From: CAYPGT01 sp964512985
GTDB lineage: Bacteria; Cyanobacteriota; Vampirovibrionia; LMEP-6097
Direction of reading: 5' to 3'
Assembly: GCA_964512985.1 (NCBI GenBank)
Contig: CAZELI010000003.1
Coordinates: 36,699 to 100,698 of the forward strand
DNA length: 64,000 nt
Both the position numbers and the translations under genes were made by a program. A model generated the notes under the pieces. It made no database searches. It saw only the letters and a program-made list of their open reading frames with translations, and was not told where the DNA came from. How positions within the stretch are numbered: position 1 is the stretch's first letter; the number at the start of each line of letters is the position of its first letter. Shown in pieces: positions 8,163 through 16,307 of the stretch.

Positions 8163-9377
8163 ATGAAAGTCTTATTGATAGAAGACAATGAGGCAGACGC
8201 TTATATTATTGAAGAAGCTATCGCTGAAGCTGCTAGTGATGATATTTGGGGTGAGATGAAGTTTAAATCAGTTTGGGCAGATAGCCTAGAACAAGCTTAC
8301 CTAAAAGTAAACGAAGAGAAATTTGACTTGTTGATTTTAGATTTGAATCTAAGAGATTCTGTGCATAGTGGTTTAGAAACTTTGAGTGAGGTCTTAGAGA
8401 AAGGGTTAAATATACCTATAGTTGTAATGACAGGGGATACTAATGCTCAGCTTTGGTCAGATGCTCTGAGAATGGGTGCTCAGGATTATATTATTAAAGG
8501 TTTAATTGATCCTATTAATTTGGTTAGAACCTTAAGTCATGCTCTTGAAAGATTTGCTCTCATAAAACAAATTGAAGCTAATGCAGAAAGGTTGGAAGAA
8601 AGTAATAAAGAACTAGAAAGCTTTGCATATGTTGCATCTCATGATTTACGAGAACCGTTACGTAAGATTTCGGCTTTTGGAGATAGACTTGTAGAAAGTT
8701 CGTATAATCAGCTTGGAGAGCAGGGTAGAGATTATATAGATCGCATGCAAAGTGCAACCGAGAGAATGGCATATCTATTAGATGATTTATTAGATTTTTC
8801 TCGTCTATCTCGAAAAAATTTAAAACTAGAGAAAATTCCATTAAATAAGCTTCTTAACGTTGCACTTTGTGATTTAGAAATCAGTATCAAAAAATCTCAG
8901 GCTAATATTAATCTTAGTCAGCCGTTTTCTGTAAGCTTAGCTAAGAATGGTGTTTTAAGTTCAAGCCTTGAAAATGATTTAGCTAAGTTGGGTGAGGTTT
9001 ATGGAGATGAAACGCAGTTGCTCAGAGCCTTAGAGAACCTTATTTCTAACTCCATCAAATATCATAAGCCTAATCAAGCTCCCACTATAACTGTTTCTGT
9101 AATTAGACATCAAGATTCTTGTGAGATCAGTATTGAAGATCAAGGTATTGGTTTTGAAATGGAATACAAAGATAAAATTTTTGAGCAGTTTGAAAGATTA
9201 CACGGTAAATCTGAATATGAGGGTAGTGGCATGGGATTGTCTATAGTTAAAAAAATTATTGAAAAACATGATGGCTCAATCGATGTAGCAAGCGAAGTTA
9301 ACGTAGGAAGTAAATTTACTATTAAACTTCCAGTATTCGGGCGGCAAGTACATTCAAGTCTTCAACCATCTCACTAA
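8163..9377 (+). CDS. Receiver-histidine kinase hybrid
   Basis: A 404-residue cytoplasmic protein with an N-terminal receiver domain (residues 1-130; acidic IEDNEAD, acceptor Asp in LLILDLNLRD, Lys in YIIKG), a coiled linker, and a phytochrome-type HisKA domain (ASHDLREPLR) followed by the ATPase domain (NLISNSIKYH, DQGIGF, GSGMGLS). The order receiver then kinase suggests that kinase activity is gated by phosphorylation from an upstream kinase, plausibly the neighbouring membrane kinase. The 3' end overlaps the convergent receiver gene by 56 nt. Confidence 0.9.
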   Translation: MKVLLIEDNEADAYIIEEAIAEAASDDIWGEMKFKSVWADSLEQAYLKVNEEKFDLLILDLNLRDSVHSGLETLSEVLEKGLNIPIVVMTGDTNAQLWSDALRMGAQDYIIKGLIDPINLVRTLSHALERFALIKQIEANAERLEESNKELESFAYVASHDLREPLRKISAFGDRLVESSYNQLGEQGRDYIDRMQSATERMAYLLDDLLDFSRLSRKNLKLEKIPLNKLLNVALCDLEISIKKSQANINLSQPFSVSLAKNGVLSSSLENDLAKLGEVYGDETQLLRALENLISNSIKYHKPNQAPTITVSVIRHQDSCEISIEDQGIGFEMEYKDKIFEQFERLHGKSEYEGSGMGLSIVKKIIEKHDGSIDVASEVNVGSKFTIKLPVFGRQVHSSLQPSH

Positions 9378-9840
9378 AACGTAAGCTTTTCACAATATAG
9401 GAGTCAGCACCTGTTTCATAAGCCAATTCCATATCATTAGATGATTTAGATGAAGTTAAAACCACTGTTACGATGTTCTTAAATTTATCATTGTGCTTTA
9501 TTTCTTTCAATAATTGGTGCCCATTAACCTTAGGCATATTCAAATCGAGCAAAATTAAATCAGGAAGCTTTGACGCATCTCGTTGGTAAGTATTGTTTAA
9601 ATATTCCCTGGCTTCAGCACCGTCTTGTACCCAATCTAAATCAAAATGCTTAAACGATTTCTCTAAGGCTTCTGAAGTAAGTAAATGATCATCAGCATCA
9701 TCTTCAACTAAAAGAATTTTGAGGTTTTGTTTAGACGAAGGTTTTTGGATTTGCCGTGACAATGTCTCCAATATTCTTGCGTTCATTCTATAATTTAGGG
9801 CTTCTTCTTGCACCTTGCCCATTAGAGTAAATTCATCCAT
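9322..9840 (-). CDS. Single-domain response regulator (Rcp1-like)
   Basis: A 172-residue protein with about 35 N-terminal residues of unknown role, then one receiver domain: acidic pair (VEDDADD), acceptor Asp in LILLDLNMPKVNG, LTSS, and Lys in YIVKS. It has no output domain. It is transcribed toward the kinase cluster and overlaps the hybrid kinase by 56 nt at their 3' ends, so the two transcripts are antisense there. It is a likely additional phosphate acceptor in the same relay. Confidence 0.85.
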   Translation of the reverse strand: MDEFTLMGKVQEEALNYRMNARILETLSRQIQKPSSKQNLKILLVEDDADDHLLTSEALEKSFKHFDLDWVQDGAEAREYLNNTYQRDASKLPDLILLDLNMPKVNGHQLLKEIKHNDKFKNIVTVVLTSSKSSNDMELAYETGADSYIVKSLRFSEMVEDLNVLAARILEV

Positions 9841-9917
9841 ATTCTATTAATCTCTTTGATATATTTTAACATTTTTAATTCCTTGCTGGTATATTGTTAT
9901 GAATCGGGGAAATTACT

Positions 9918-11288
9918 ATGACTATTAACCCATCAATCCAATCCTTGGTCGAATCTTTAGATGCTAATCTACAATTCGTCTCTGAGTTATTACAGGCAAG
10001 TATTCGTTTATTTATTAAACAAGAAGATACTATTATTATCCATAATTACTTCCATCCTAATCAAGATTCGCTTTATTTAGGAGCGAGAAATTTAGAATTG
10101 GGACGCGGGGAAAAGTTTCAGCGCTATAAAGATATCTCAGTAGATAAGGCATTTAAACTTAATACAAAAATCGTTGGTCAATATGGACTGGTTATTAATA
10201 ATCGACGTATACAAGAGTTTGCTTATCCAATTACGCTTGGTAATAATGATGTAGTAGCGGTGATTGCAGTAGAACGTGACATCTATGTTACTCGCAATAT
10301 TTTAGGTCAACACTGGGATCTAATGGCTGATAATTTAGTTCAATCCCTAAAAGAAAAAATTCTAGATGCTACTAAGTTTCCGCATATAGCGTTTGGTGAA
10401 GGGGCTATTATAATTAAATCACCTGGTACTATTTTCTTTGCAAACCCTCTTGCTGTGAATCTTTTAGCGGAATTAGCGGAGCGTGGCTCTCAGCTAGAAG
10501 GCAGGACTCTTGATGATATATTTGCTAGTTTTCCACGTAAGTATAAAGGTAAAGATGAGGGTCTCTCTATTGATGCTATTGAGGAGATAAGTTTAAGACA
10601 AAGAACCATTGCTTTAAGACATGTAAGGTTAAGCGGTGAGATGTCAGTAGTATTGATCAAGGATAATTCAGAGATCAAGATTAAAGAAACTTTGCTTAAA
10701 GAAATTCACCATAGGGTGAAGAATAATTTACAGACTATTGCTTCCTTGTTACGTATGCAGAAGCGTCGTAATCCTGAACTGACAGAGGCTTTTGATGAGG
10801 CGATTAACCGTACCGAAAGTATTTCCATAGTTCATGAGCATCTTTCTCGCTCTAACGATATAGAGTCTATAGATTTTGGTTTCTTGGTACAAAAAATCCT
10901 TAAGGGTTTGATGGCTTCTTTCGGTGCAGAAGATATAGTCGTGAATTATGATTGCCCGCAGAAAGTCCTAATAGTTAGCGAAGATGCAACCAATCTAGCA
11001 TTGGTTTTAAACGAAATCCTTTCTAATACTCTAGAACATACTATGGGTAAGCTTTCTAAGATAGAGATTCAATTACATGCCGATGAAAGTAACTTAACTA
11101 TGGTGGTTGAAGATGATGGAGGAGGTTTTAAAGATGGCTTTGATTATAAGCAGAGTAAGGGGCTTGGTTGGGAGATAGTAAGAACCATTACTGAAGAGAG
11201 TTTGAAGGGTAAGCTTAGGGTTGAGAATGTGGAGAGAAGCGATAAACGTGGACTCAGAGTGAGTTTGAAAATACCAGTGCATCCGTGA
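9918..11288 (+). CDS. pdtaS: PdtaS-like sensor histidine kinase
   Basis: A 456-residue soluble kinase. Residues 1-150 resemble the N-terminal GAF-like domain of PdtaS, about 160-230 a PAS-like domain, and about 250-330 a HisKA_2 dimerisation domain with the acceptor His in EIHHRVKNNLQTI. The ATPase domain follows (LNEILSNTLEH, VVEDDGGGF, GLGWEIV). This kinase type phosphorylates ANTAR regulators, and such a regulator gene follows after 13 nt. No membrane segment is seen, so it senses a cytoplasmic signal. Confidence 0.9.
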   Translation: MTINPSIQSLVESLDANLQFVSELLQASIRLFIKQEDTIIIHNYFHPNQDSLYLGARNLELGRGEKFQRYKDISVDKAFKLNTKIVGQYGLVINNRRIQEFAYPITLGNNDVVAVIAVERDIYVTRNILGQHWDLMADNLVQSLKEKILDATKFPHIAFGEGAIIIKSPGTIFFANPLAVNLLAELAERGSQLEGRTLDDIFASFPRKYKGKDEGLSIDAIEEISLRQRTIALRHVRLSGEMSVVLIKDNSEIKIKETLLKEIHHRVKNNLQTIASLLRMQKRRNPELTEAFDEAINRTESISIVHEHLSRSNDIESIDFGFLVQKILKGLMASFGAEDIVVNYDCPQKVLIVSEDATNLALVLNEILSNTLEHTMGKLSKIEIQLHADESNLTMVVEDDGGGFKDGFDYKQSKGLGWEIVRTITEESLKGKLRVENVERSDKRGLRVSLKIPVHP

Positions 11289-11301
11289 TATAATTCATAA
11301 T
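11289..11301 (+). promoter_or_regulatory. TATAAT box directly before pdtaR
   Basis: TATAAT at 11289-11294 begins right after the pdtaS stop and ends 7 nt before the pdtaR ATG. There is no Shine-Dalgarno sequence. This suggests that pdtaR can also be made from its own leaderless transcript. Confidence 0.5.
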
Positions 11302-11910
11302 ATGAACGCCATTGACACTGAATTAGATTTAATTAGAGTCGTCATTGCTGATGATGAACCTTTAATTCGTATGGATCTTAAGGAGTTATTGGAAGAAGCT
11401 TCCACTTATAAGGTGGTTGCTGAAGCTAAGGATGGCGATGAAGCTGTTCAAGCTATTAATGAACATAGACCCGATATAGTGTTTATGGATATTCGTATGC
11501 CGAACAAGGATGGTATACAGGCAGCGAAAGAAGTCCAAGAAAAACTCAAGATTCGAGTTCCTATTATTATGCTTACAGCATACAGTCAGCCAGAGCTTTA
11601 CGAAGAAGCGTCGAAGGCAGGAGTCTTCGCTTATCTCACTAAACCTCTACGTAAGCCAGATCTAGCACCAGCTATAGAAGTAGCTTTAGCGCGTTCTCTA
11701 GAGATGCAAGAATTACGTGGTGAAATAGATCAATTAACTAATAAACTTGAAACTCGTAAGCTGGTAGAGAAAGCTAAGGGTGTATTGATGAAGAAGTTCG
11801 GACTTGATGAAACCACCGCCTACAGACGTATCCAAAAAGCCGCCATGGACCAAAGATCTGATCTTAAGTCAATATCACAGACTATTTTAAATAATGCTGG
11901 GGTGAGTTAG
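11302..11910 (+). CDS. pdtaR: PdtaR-like response regulator with ANTAR RNA-binding domain
   Basis: A 202-residue regulator. The receiver domain (residues 8-130) has ADDEP, acceptor Asp in IVFMDIRMPNKDG, LTAYS and Lys in YLTKP. A coiled linker leads to a C-terminal ANTAR domain (about 145-200, with AKGVLMKKFGLDETTAYR), which binds paired hairpins in RNA to prevent termination. It forms a two-component system with the upstream kinase. The last 14 codons are exactly duplicated at 12804-12844, beyond the inserted gene that follows; the present copy ends in TAG, the distal one in TAA. Confidence 0.92.
   Translation: MNAIDTELDLIRVVIADDEPLIRMDLKELLEEASTYKVVAEAKDGDEAVQAINEHRPDIVFMDIRMPNKDGIQAAKEVQEKLKIRVPIIMLTAYSQPELYEEASKAGVFAYLTKPLRKPDLAPAIEVALARSLEMQELRGEIDQLTNKLETRKLVEKAKGVLMKKFGLDETTAYRRIQKAAMDQRSDLKSISQTILNNAGVS
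11869..11909 (+). repeat. 41-bp direct repeat, pdtaR-proximal copy
   Basis: This stretch encodes the end of pdtaR and is identical over 41 bp to 12804-12844. Just upstream, the Asp-Leu-Lys codons differ only synonymously (GATCTTAAG here, GACCTGAAA in the distal copy). The two copies bracket one gene of about 0.8 kb. Confidence 0.95.
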
Positions 11911-11921
11911 ACTGGATCTGT

Positions 11922-12734
11922 TTACTGCGGGTGTCCGATTACTAATAAACCTGATTGTATTAAAGCCTTAAGAAGTTCAAAACCCTTTAATTGTTCAAAT
12001 TCTGGAGTACTTTCAAAGATTTGATTAGTGCTTAATATTCTATTGATTTCTTTTTTGAGATCTGTTTTACTTTTCTTCCACGCTTCATATATGACTCCAT
12101 ATTTATAATAGACAGGTAGAACATTGTGCTTTAAACCAGGTGACTTCTTGGAAATTTTCAAAGGGTGACTTTGGGGGAACAACCTGTTAGGTTCATTTAG
12201 TTGATAATTTGATAAAATTATATTTGATCTTCTGGCTCCACCTTGGCGTTGAGACTTTATTTGGATAGGACAAATTATTTTTTTATCATCAATTAATTTG
12301 CATATTAAGACATCTGTTTTTAACGAATCGTCACTCAGATTTTCTCCTGTTTTAACCTTTTGATTAATCATGTCGCCAGGATTTTGTGAAATCTTTTTAC
12401 CTACAGAATTATTTTCTTCTGGCTTCTTTGCACAAGATCGGAAACTTGTTATTGCCCCACCTTCTTTCATCTCATTTAATGCTATTTTAATTCGATGCTC
12501 ATTATAATTGCCAAGAGAAAATCTTTCTAGATCACACACTCCGCGTGTAAGTAGCTGTTCATGAAAAGCTGCATCAATAGGATCTTCTCTACCAGCCAAA
12601 TTTAACCAGGAATCCATAAAAACTTGTTTCCCATGGAATGATGCAGGTAGAGAGATAGTAGATGATGGAGGACCTCCCTGCCCAAAGGTTAGTTTTGAAG
12701 CTAGATCAAATATATCGGAAGAGCCATCTATCAT
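11922..12734 (-). CDS. Lone inserted gene, possible nuclease
   Basis: A 270-residue soluble protein with no family I recognise. Asp141 (KTDVLI) and a QIK at 158-160 (CPIQIKSQR) are spaced like a PD-(D/E)XK nuclease core with Gln in place of the acidic residue; the following QGGARRSN is also typical of DNA-binding loops. This is a weak match. The gene sits alone between two copies of the pdtaR 3' end, so it looks like a mobile or homing-type insertion. The ATG at 12734 is preceded by TTGACA, 16 bp, TTATCT and 8 nt, which favours it over an upstream TTG at 12770. Confidence 0.65.
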   Translation of the reverse strand: MIDGSSDIFDLASKLTFGQGGPPSSTISLPASFHGKQVFMDSWLNLAGREDPIDAAFHEQLLTRGVCDLERFSLGNYNEHRIKIALNEMKEGGAITSFRSCAKKPEENNSVGKKISQNPGDMINQKVKTGENLSDDSLKTDVLICKLIDDKKIICPIQIKSQRQGGARRSNIILSNYQLNEPNRLFPQSHPLKISKKSPGLKHNVLPVYYKYGVIYEAWKKSKTDLKKEINRILSTNQIFESTPEFEQLKGFELLKALIQSGLLVIGHPQ

Positions 12735-12770
12735 CTTAATTAAGATAACACAATAAATGGGAAATGTCAA
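12735..12770 (-). promoter_or_regulatory. Promoter of the inserted gene
   Basis: On the minus strand, TTGACA (12770-12765) is followed by a 16-bp spacer and TTATCT (12748-12743). The start codon is 8 nt further on, so the transcript would be leaderless or nearly so. The gene therefore carries its own promoter. Confidence 0.6.
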
Positions 12771-12803
12771 TTAATGCATGCATAAATTAAATTTGACCTG
12801 AAA

Positions 12804-12844
12804 TCAATATCACAGACTATTTTAAATAATGCTGGGGTGAGTTA
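12804..12844 (+). repeat. 41-bp direct repeat, distal copy (relic of pdtaR end)
   Basis: Identical to 11869-11909. It still encodes the last 13 residues of the PdtaR reading frame, preceded by Asp-Leu-Lys in different codons, and ends in TAA. No upstream part of the gene remains here. Confidence 0.95.
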
Positions 12845-12847
12845 AGT

Positions 12848-12982
12848 TTACACTTCTTCTGTGTCACTTGGCGCAGCCCAGAAATAAATTCTAGCTACCG
12901 CATAAAGACTTAACGCTACTGCTAGTGGTAGTATGGCTAGTAAGTCTTCATTTCTGTTTATAATTTCTATTAATTCTTGCAT
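12848..12982 (-). CDS. 44-residue single-span membrane protein
   Basis: A short open frame starting MQELIEIINR, with one hydrophobic segment (about residues 15-37) and an acidic tail DTEEV. GGAG lies 9 nt before the ATG. Its start overlaps the end of the upstream 82-residue membrane protein by 35 nt, so the two look co-translated. The stop lies 3 bp from the distal 41-bp repeat. No homologue is recognised; the ordered ribosome site and the coupling make it likely to be real. Confidence 0.6.
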   Translation of the reverse strand: MQELIEIINRNEDLLAILPLAVALSLYAVARIYFWAAPSDTEEV

Positions 12983-13196
12983 CTATTTTTACTCCTATTT
13001 CTCTTGCTCTTAATATGCATTGTACACCTGCTATGCAAGCTAGAAAAGATATTAACGCTCTTATTGATAATAAGGTGAAAAAGCTGTGATTCATAACTAA
13101 GATGTTAAATAAGATGCTGCAAATTGGTGTAGCTAATACAAAACCTAAATATTTAAGGAAATCAATATTAAACTTATATTGAATGTAAGATTTCAT
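12948..13196 (-). CDS. Small two-span membrane protein
   Basis: An 82-residue protein from the ATG at 13196, with two hydrophobic segments (about residues 12-35 and 42-62) and a basic C-terminus. A CATAAT box (minus strand, 13209-13204) ends 7 nt before that ATG; a start further upstream at 13271 would give 107 residues. It overlaps a second tiny membrane protein gene downstream. Family unknown. Confidence 0.55.
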   Translation of the reverse strand: MKSYIQYKFNIDFLKYLGFVLATPICSILFNILVMNHSFFTLLSIRALISFLACIAGVQCILRAREIGVKIDARINRNYKQK

Positions 13197-13371
13197 ATTC
13201 TTGATTATGCAAATTTTTTGATGAAAATGAAAGGGGTCAAAAGTCCCCTGATGTGTTTTACTAGAACCCATTATCTATAAGGGTTTTAGGCTAATGGTTA
13301 AGAAAGCTGAGTCGAAAAGTTTTACTCAAGGGGGTCAATAAACCTCTGGAGGTTAAGGAATGTAAAAAATA

Positions 13372-14178
13372 TTACCAACTTCCACCAGCGCCGCCGCCGC
13401 CGCTCATGCCACCACCGAAACCACCGAAGCCACCACCAAAACCTCCAGATCGATGATGACCTCCAAAACTGCTTCCTAAGATTAGTGGTAGTGCTATGTC
13501 ACTAGCATCTAGTCCTCGATTGTATCTTCTGCTTCTGCTAGGTCCAAGGGTGAGTGAAGAGCTATTGCGTCCCAATAATTCAGTACCACTTATAAACACT
13601 ACTATAAAAAATAATATTAGTATAAGCGGCAGAATTGGAGAGGAATCTTCTCGTGCCTTCTTGATATTAGGATCAAAAGCACTGATCATCACGCTTGTAG
13701 CTTGGTCTAAACCTTGATAATAAGATCCTGCTTTGAAATTAGGTTTGATAATGTTTTCTATAATTTGTTTGCAGCTTGCATCAGGAAGATAGGCTTCACT
13801 ACCATAACCAGTGCCTATATAAATTACTCTGGGACTTACAGGCTTGATCAAAAGCAAAACACCCATATCGCTTTTCTTTTCACCTATACCCCATTTATTA
13901 AAAACTCTAGTGACATATTCATTAGGGTCTAGATCTAATAAATCATCAACGATTAAAACAGAGATTTGAATTCCTTTAGTATTGGCAAAGCTAGCTAATT
14001 TATTTTCTAATGCTAAAGTTTCGTCGGGTCTAAGGAAGTTTGGAAAACTAGTAGATAGGTTATTTACCAGCTTACTTGGTTTAGCTGGAAGCCTTTCAGT
14101 GATTGGTTTAGTGATAGCATATGTAATATTACTAAAGAATAATAATCCTAATAATATAGTAGTTAAATATTTATTCAA
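13372..14178 (-). CDS. TPM-domain protein (YgcG-like) with Gly-rich tail
   Basis: A 268-residue membrane-anchored protein. A signal peptide (residues 1-22) precedes a TPM domain (about 45-165, with GVLLLI and the conserved GYGSEAYLPD) facing the periplasm. A membrane helix (about 182-202) and a low-complexity tail of Gly, Phe and His-rich repeats ending in GGGGAGGSW follow, the usual YgcG arrangement. It is third in a lemA-TPM-TPM operon; its start overlaps the preceding gene by 8 nt. TPM proteins are linked to membrane protein repair or turnover, but the activity is uncertain. Confidence 0.85.
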   Translation of the reverse strand: MNKYLTTILLGLLFFSNITYAITKPITERLPAKPSKLVNNLSTSFPNFLRPDETLALENKLASFANTKGIQISVLIVDDLLDLDPNEYVTRVFNKWGIGEKKSDMGVLLLIKPVSPRVIYIGTGYGSEAYLPDASCKQIIENIIKPNFKAGSYYQGLDQATSVMISAFDPNIKKAREDSSPILPLILILFFIVVFISGTELLGRNSSSLTLGPSRSRRYNRGLDASDIALPLILGSSFGGHHRSGGFGGGFGGFGGGMSGGGGAGGSW

Positions 14179-14623
14179 AGCTTATATTATCCTTTAATTC
14201 GTTTCTATCTAAATGATGATAAGGGAAATATTGTTTTAAAGAATCCCCAGCTTTGCTAATTCCTTCAATTAAACCTTGCACGAATTCACCATGCTTGAAA
14301 TGCTCTATAGTAGTATCTTTAATATTCTTCCAAAACTCATCGCCGACTACGGCATGTATTCCACTATCGCCTACGACTGCAAACTTATGATCAGCTACAG
14401 CTAGATAGAACAAAATTCCGTTATGCACCTCAGTCTTATGCATTTTTAGTTTAGTGAATATAGCCTGCGCCCTAGTTACAGGATCTAATTTAGTATGAGC
14501 TTCAAGATGTACTCGTATCTCTCCAGAAGTATTGAGTTCAGCAGCTTTAATAGCCTCTATGATTCTCTCCTGGTCTTGCTTGGAGAAGAACTGTTTTATG
14601 TTTTTATTTATGTCCTTAGGCAT
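14171..14623 (-). CDS. TPM-domain protein, cytoplasmic or short form
   Basis: A 150-residue protein made almost entirely of one TPM domain (SGEIRVHLE, ILFYLAVADHKFAVVGDSG). It lacks a signal peptide and membrane span, unlike its downstream neighbour. It overlaps lemA by one base and the next TPM gene by 8 nt, so the three are one operon. LemA with TPM proteins is a recurring bacterial gene set of unclear function at the membrane. Confidence 0.85.
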   Translation of the reverse strand: MPKDINKNIKQFFSKQDQERIIEAIKAAELNTSGEIRVHLEAHTKLDPVTRAQAIFTKLKMHKTEVHNGILFYLAVADHKFAVVGDSGIHAVVGDEFWKNIKDTTIEHFKHGEFVQGLIEGISKAGDSLKQYFPYHHLDRNELKDNISFE

Positions 14624-15219
14624 TAGAACTTCACTTGAGGAGCCTGTTTCGCTACTTGCTCGGATTCGAAATAAGGCTTAGTCTTAAAGCCAAACATTCC
14701 TGCCATTAAGTTAGTGGGGAATTTTTGTATGTAGATATTGTAATCTTGAGCAGTTTCATTAAACATGCGTCTCTCATTAGCGATGCGATTCTCTGTGCCT
14801 TCGAGTTGTGCTTGTAAATTAAGAAAGTTCTCGTTAGCTTTAAGTTCAGGATATTGTTCTGCTACTACCATTAGACGAGATAGTCCAGAACCTAACTGTT
14901 GTTGGGCAGCATTGAACTCTTGTAGTTTCTCAGGTGTAAGCTCATCAGCTTTAAGCTGCAGAGAACCTACTCTAGATCTAGCTTCGGTAACAGCTTGCAA
15001 AGTTTCTTGTTCATGCTTGGCGTAACCAGATACAGTAGCTACTAAGTTAGGTATCAGATCTAATCTGCGTTGATAAACATTCTCAACTTGCCCCCATTGG
15101 CTAGTGACATTTTCTTTCTTAGAAATAATAGTATTGTATGATCCCATTAAATATATAAAAAGGATCAGAATGATAGCTAAAGGAATAGTGTATTTAGGTA
15201 GTCTGTTTAAAATGTCCAT
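14623..15219 (-). CDS. lemA: LemA family membrane protein
   Basis: A 198-residue protein with one N-terminal membrane helix (residues 12-28) and the helical LemA domain: YNTIISKKENVTSQWGQVEN, RRLDLIPNLV and a tail NLMAGMFGFKTKPYFE are classical family signatures. It heads the operon with two TPM-domain genes. A TATAAT box (minus strand 15231-15226) ends 6 nt before the ATG with no ribosome site, suggesting a leaderless mRNA. Confidence 0.93.
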   Translation of the reverse strand: MDILNRLPKYTIPLAIILILFIYLMGSYNTIISKKENVTSQWGQVENVYQRRLDLIPNLVATVSGYAKHEQETLQAVTEARSRVGSLQLKADELTPEKLQEFNAAQQQLGSGLSRLMVVAEQYPELKANENFLNLQAQLEGTENRIANERRMFNETAQDYNIYIQKFPTNLMAGMFGFKTKPYFESEQVAKQAPQVKF

Positions 15220-15231
15220 GTGCTAATTATA
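15220..15231 (-). promoter_or_regulatory. TATAAT box immediately before lemA
   Basis: GCTATAAT on the minus strand, with the last base of the box 6 nt from the ATG. This is one of several equivalent arrangements in the window. Confidence 0.6.
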
Positions 15232-15246
15232 GCAAGGTAATCAGGC

Positions 15247-16302
15247 TTATCTATCAAGCAACGCAGGCTCTTTACCAACATTCCACATCTCTCCAGCATA
15301 TATAAGAGATTTGAGGTCGCCTTTACCTTTCTTCTGGATAGCTTGTTCTTCTTGTGCGACGAGCAGCTCACCGTAACTTGGTCTGCTAACTGATCTGATG
15401 ACACCCATTGCTGTTGGCATAGATGGATCTTCGATTCCTAGGTGACCAATTAGATAAGCTAGAGTTTCATCATCTACAGTAGGATCATGCATCATGAATT
15501 TAGAAGTATCACCAGTGTTCTCGGCGATTTTCAATTTAGGGTGACCACCTGTCTCCAGTAAAATACCTTTAGTATCTCTGTCAAACAGTAATGGCTGACC
15601 AGGTTCTATGTAGATATTCTCTACGTCTTTAGTTTCTTTATTAAGATACTTAGCAAAAGCACCATCATTAAAAATATTACAATTCTGGAATATTTCTACA
15701 AACGCTGTACCCTTGTGAGCAGCAGCAGCAAGTAAAGTGGCTTGTAAATGTTTAGGATTGTGTGCTGCGGTTCTTGCGATGAAAGTTGCGCCTGCAGCTA
15801 TCGCTAAACTCACAGGATTCATTGGTCTGTCGATAGAGCCCATTACTGAAGTCTTAGTTATCTTCCCTTGTTCAGAAGTAGGCGAGTATTGTCCTTTAGT
15901 TAATCCATAGATTCTATTGTTAAACAGTAGAATTTTTACATCTACATTACGACGAATAGCATGCATGGTGTGGTTACCACCAATACTTAAACCATCACCG
16001 TCACCAGTTACTACCCAGACAGAAAGTTTAGGATTAGACATCTTCACTCCAGAAGCCACTGTTAATGCTCTTCCGTGGATAGTGTGGAATCCGTAAGTTG
16101 CCATATAGTATGGGAATCTGCTTGAACAGCCTATTCCAGAGATAAAGGCGAACTGTTCTTTAGGAATGCCTAATGTAGGCAATACTGTTTGCACAGAAGA
16201 GAGTATTGAATAGTCGCCGCAACCTGGGCACCATTTAACGTCACCTTCGGCAACGAAGTCTTTCTTCTGTAAAGTTGATGGATCTGTAGCTGTCATTGTC
16301 AT
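15247..16302 (-). CDS. korB: 2-oxoacid:ferredoxin oxidoreductase, beta subunit
   Basis: A 351-residue subunit that binds thiamine diphosphate and oxidatively decarboxylates 2-oxoglutarate (or a related 2-oxoacid) to an acyl-CoA with ferredoxin as acceptor. Visible signatures are KWCPGCGDY (residues 23-31), GIGCSSRFPYY, and the TPP/Mg site GDGDGLSIGGNH followed by NNRIYGLTKGQ. It follows korA by 5 nt with a GAGG ribosome site, so the two subunits are co-expressed. Substrate choice between 2-oxoglutarate and pyruvate is by overall likeness to KorB. Confidence 0.93.
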   Translation of the reverse strand: MTMTATDPSTLQKKDFVAEGDVKWCPGCGDYSILSSVQTVLPTLGIPKEQFAFISGIGCSSRFPYYMATYGFHTIHGRALTVASGVKMSNPKLSVWVVTGDGDGLSIGGNHTMHAIRRNVDVKILLFNNRIYGLTKGQYSPTSEQGKITKTSVMGSIDRPMNPVSLAIAAGATFIARTAAHNPKHLQATLLAAAAHKGTAFVEIFQNCNIFNDGAFAKYLNKETKDVENIYIEPGQPLLFDRDTKGILLETGGHPKLKIAENTGDTSKFMMHDPTVDDETLAYLIGHLGIEDPSMPTAMGVIRSVSRPSYGELLVAQEEQAIQKKGKGDLKSLIYAGEMWNVGKEPALLDR

Positions 16303-16307
16303 AATTA

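Noticed and set aside
13338..13356. AACCTCTGGAGGTT hairpin as terminator of the TPM operon
   Set aside because: The stem is short and the following tract on the minus strand is not T-rich enough.
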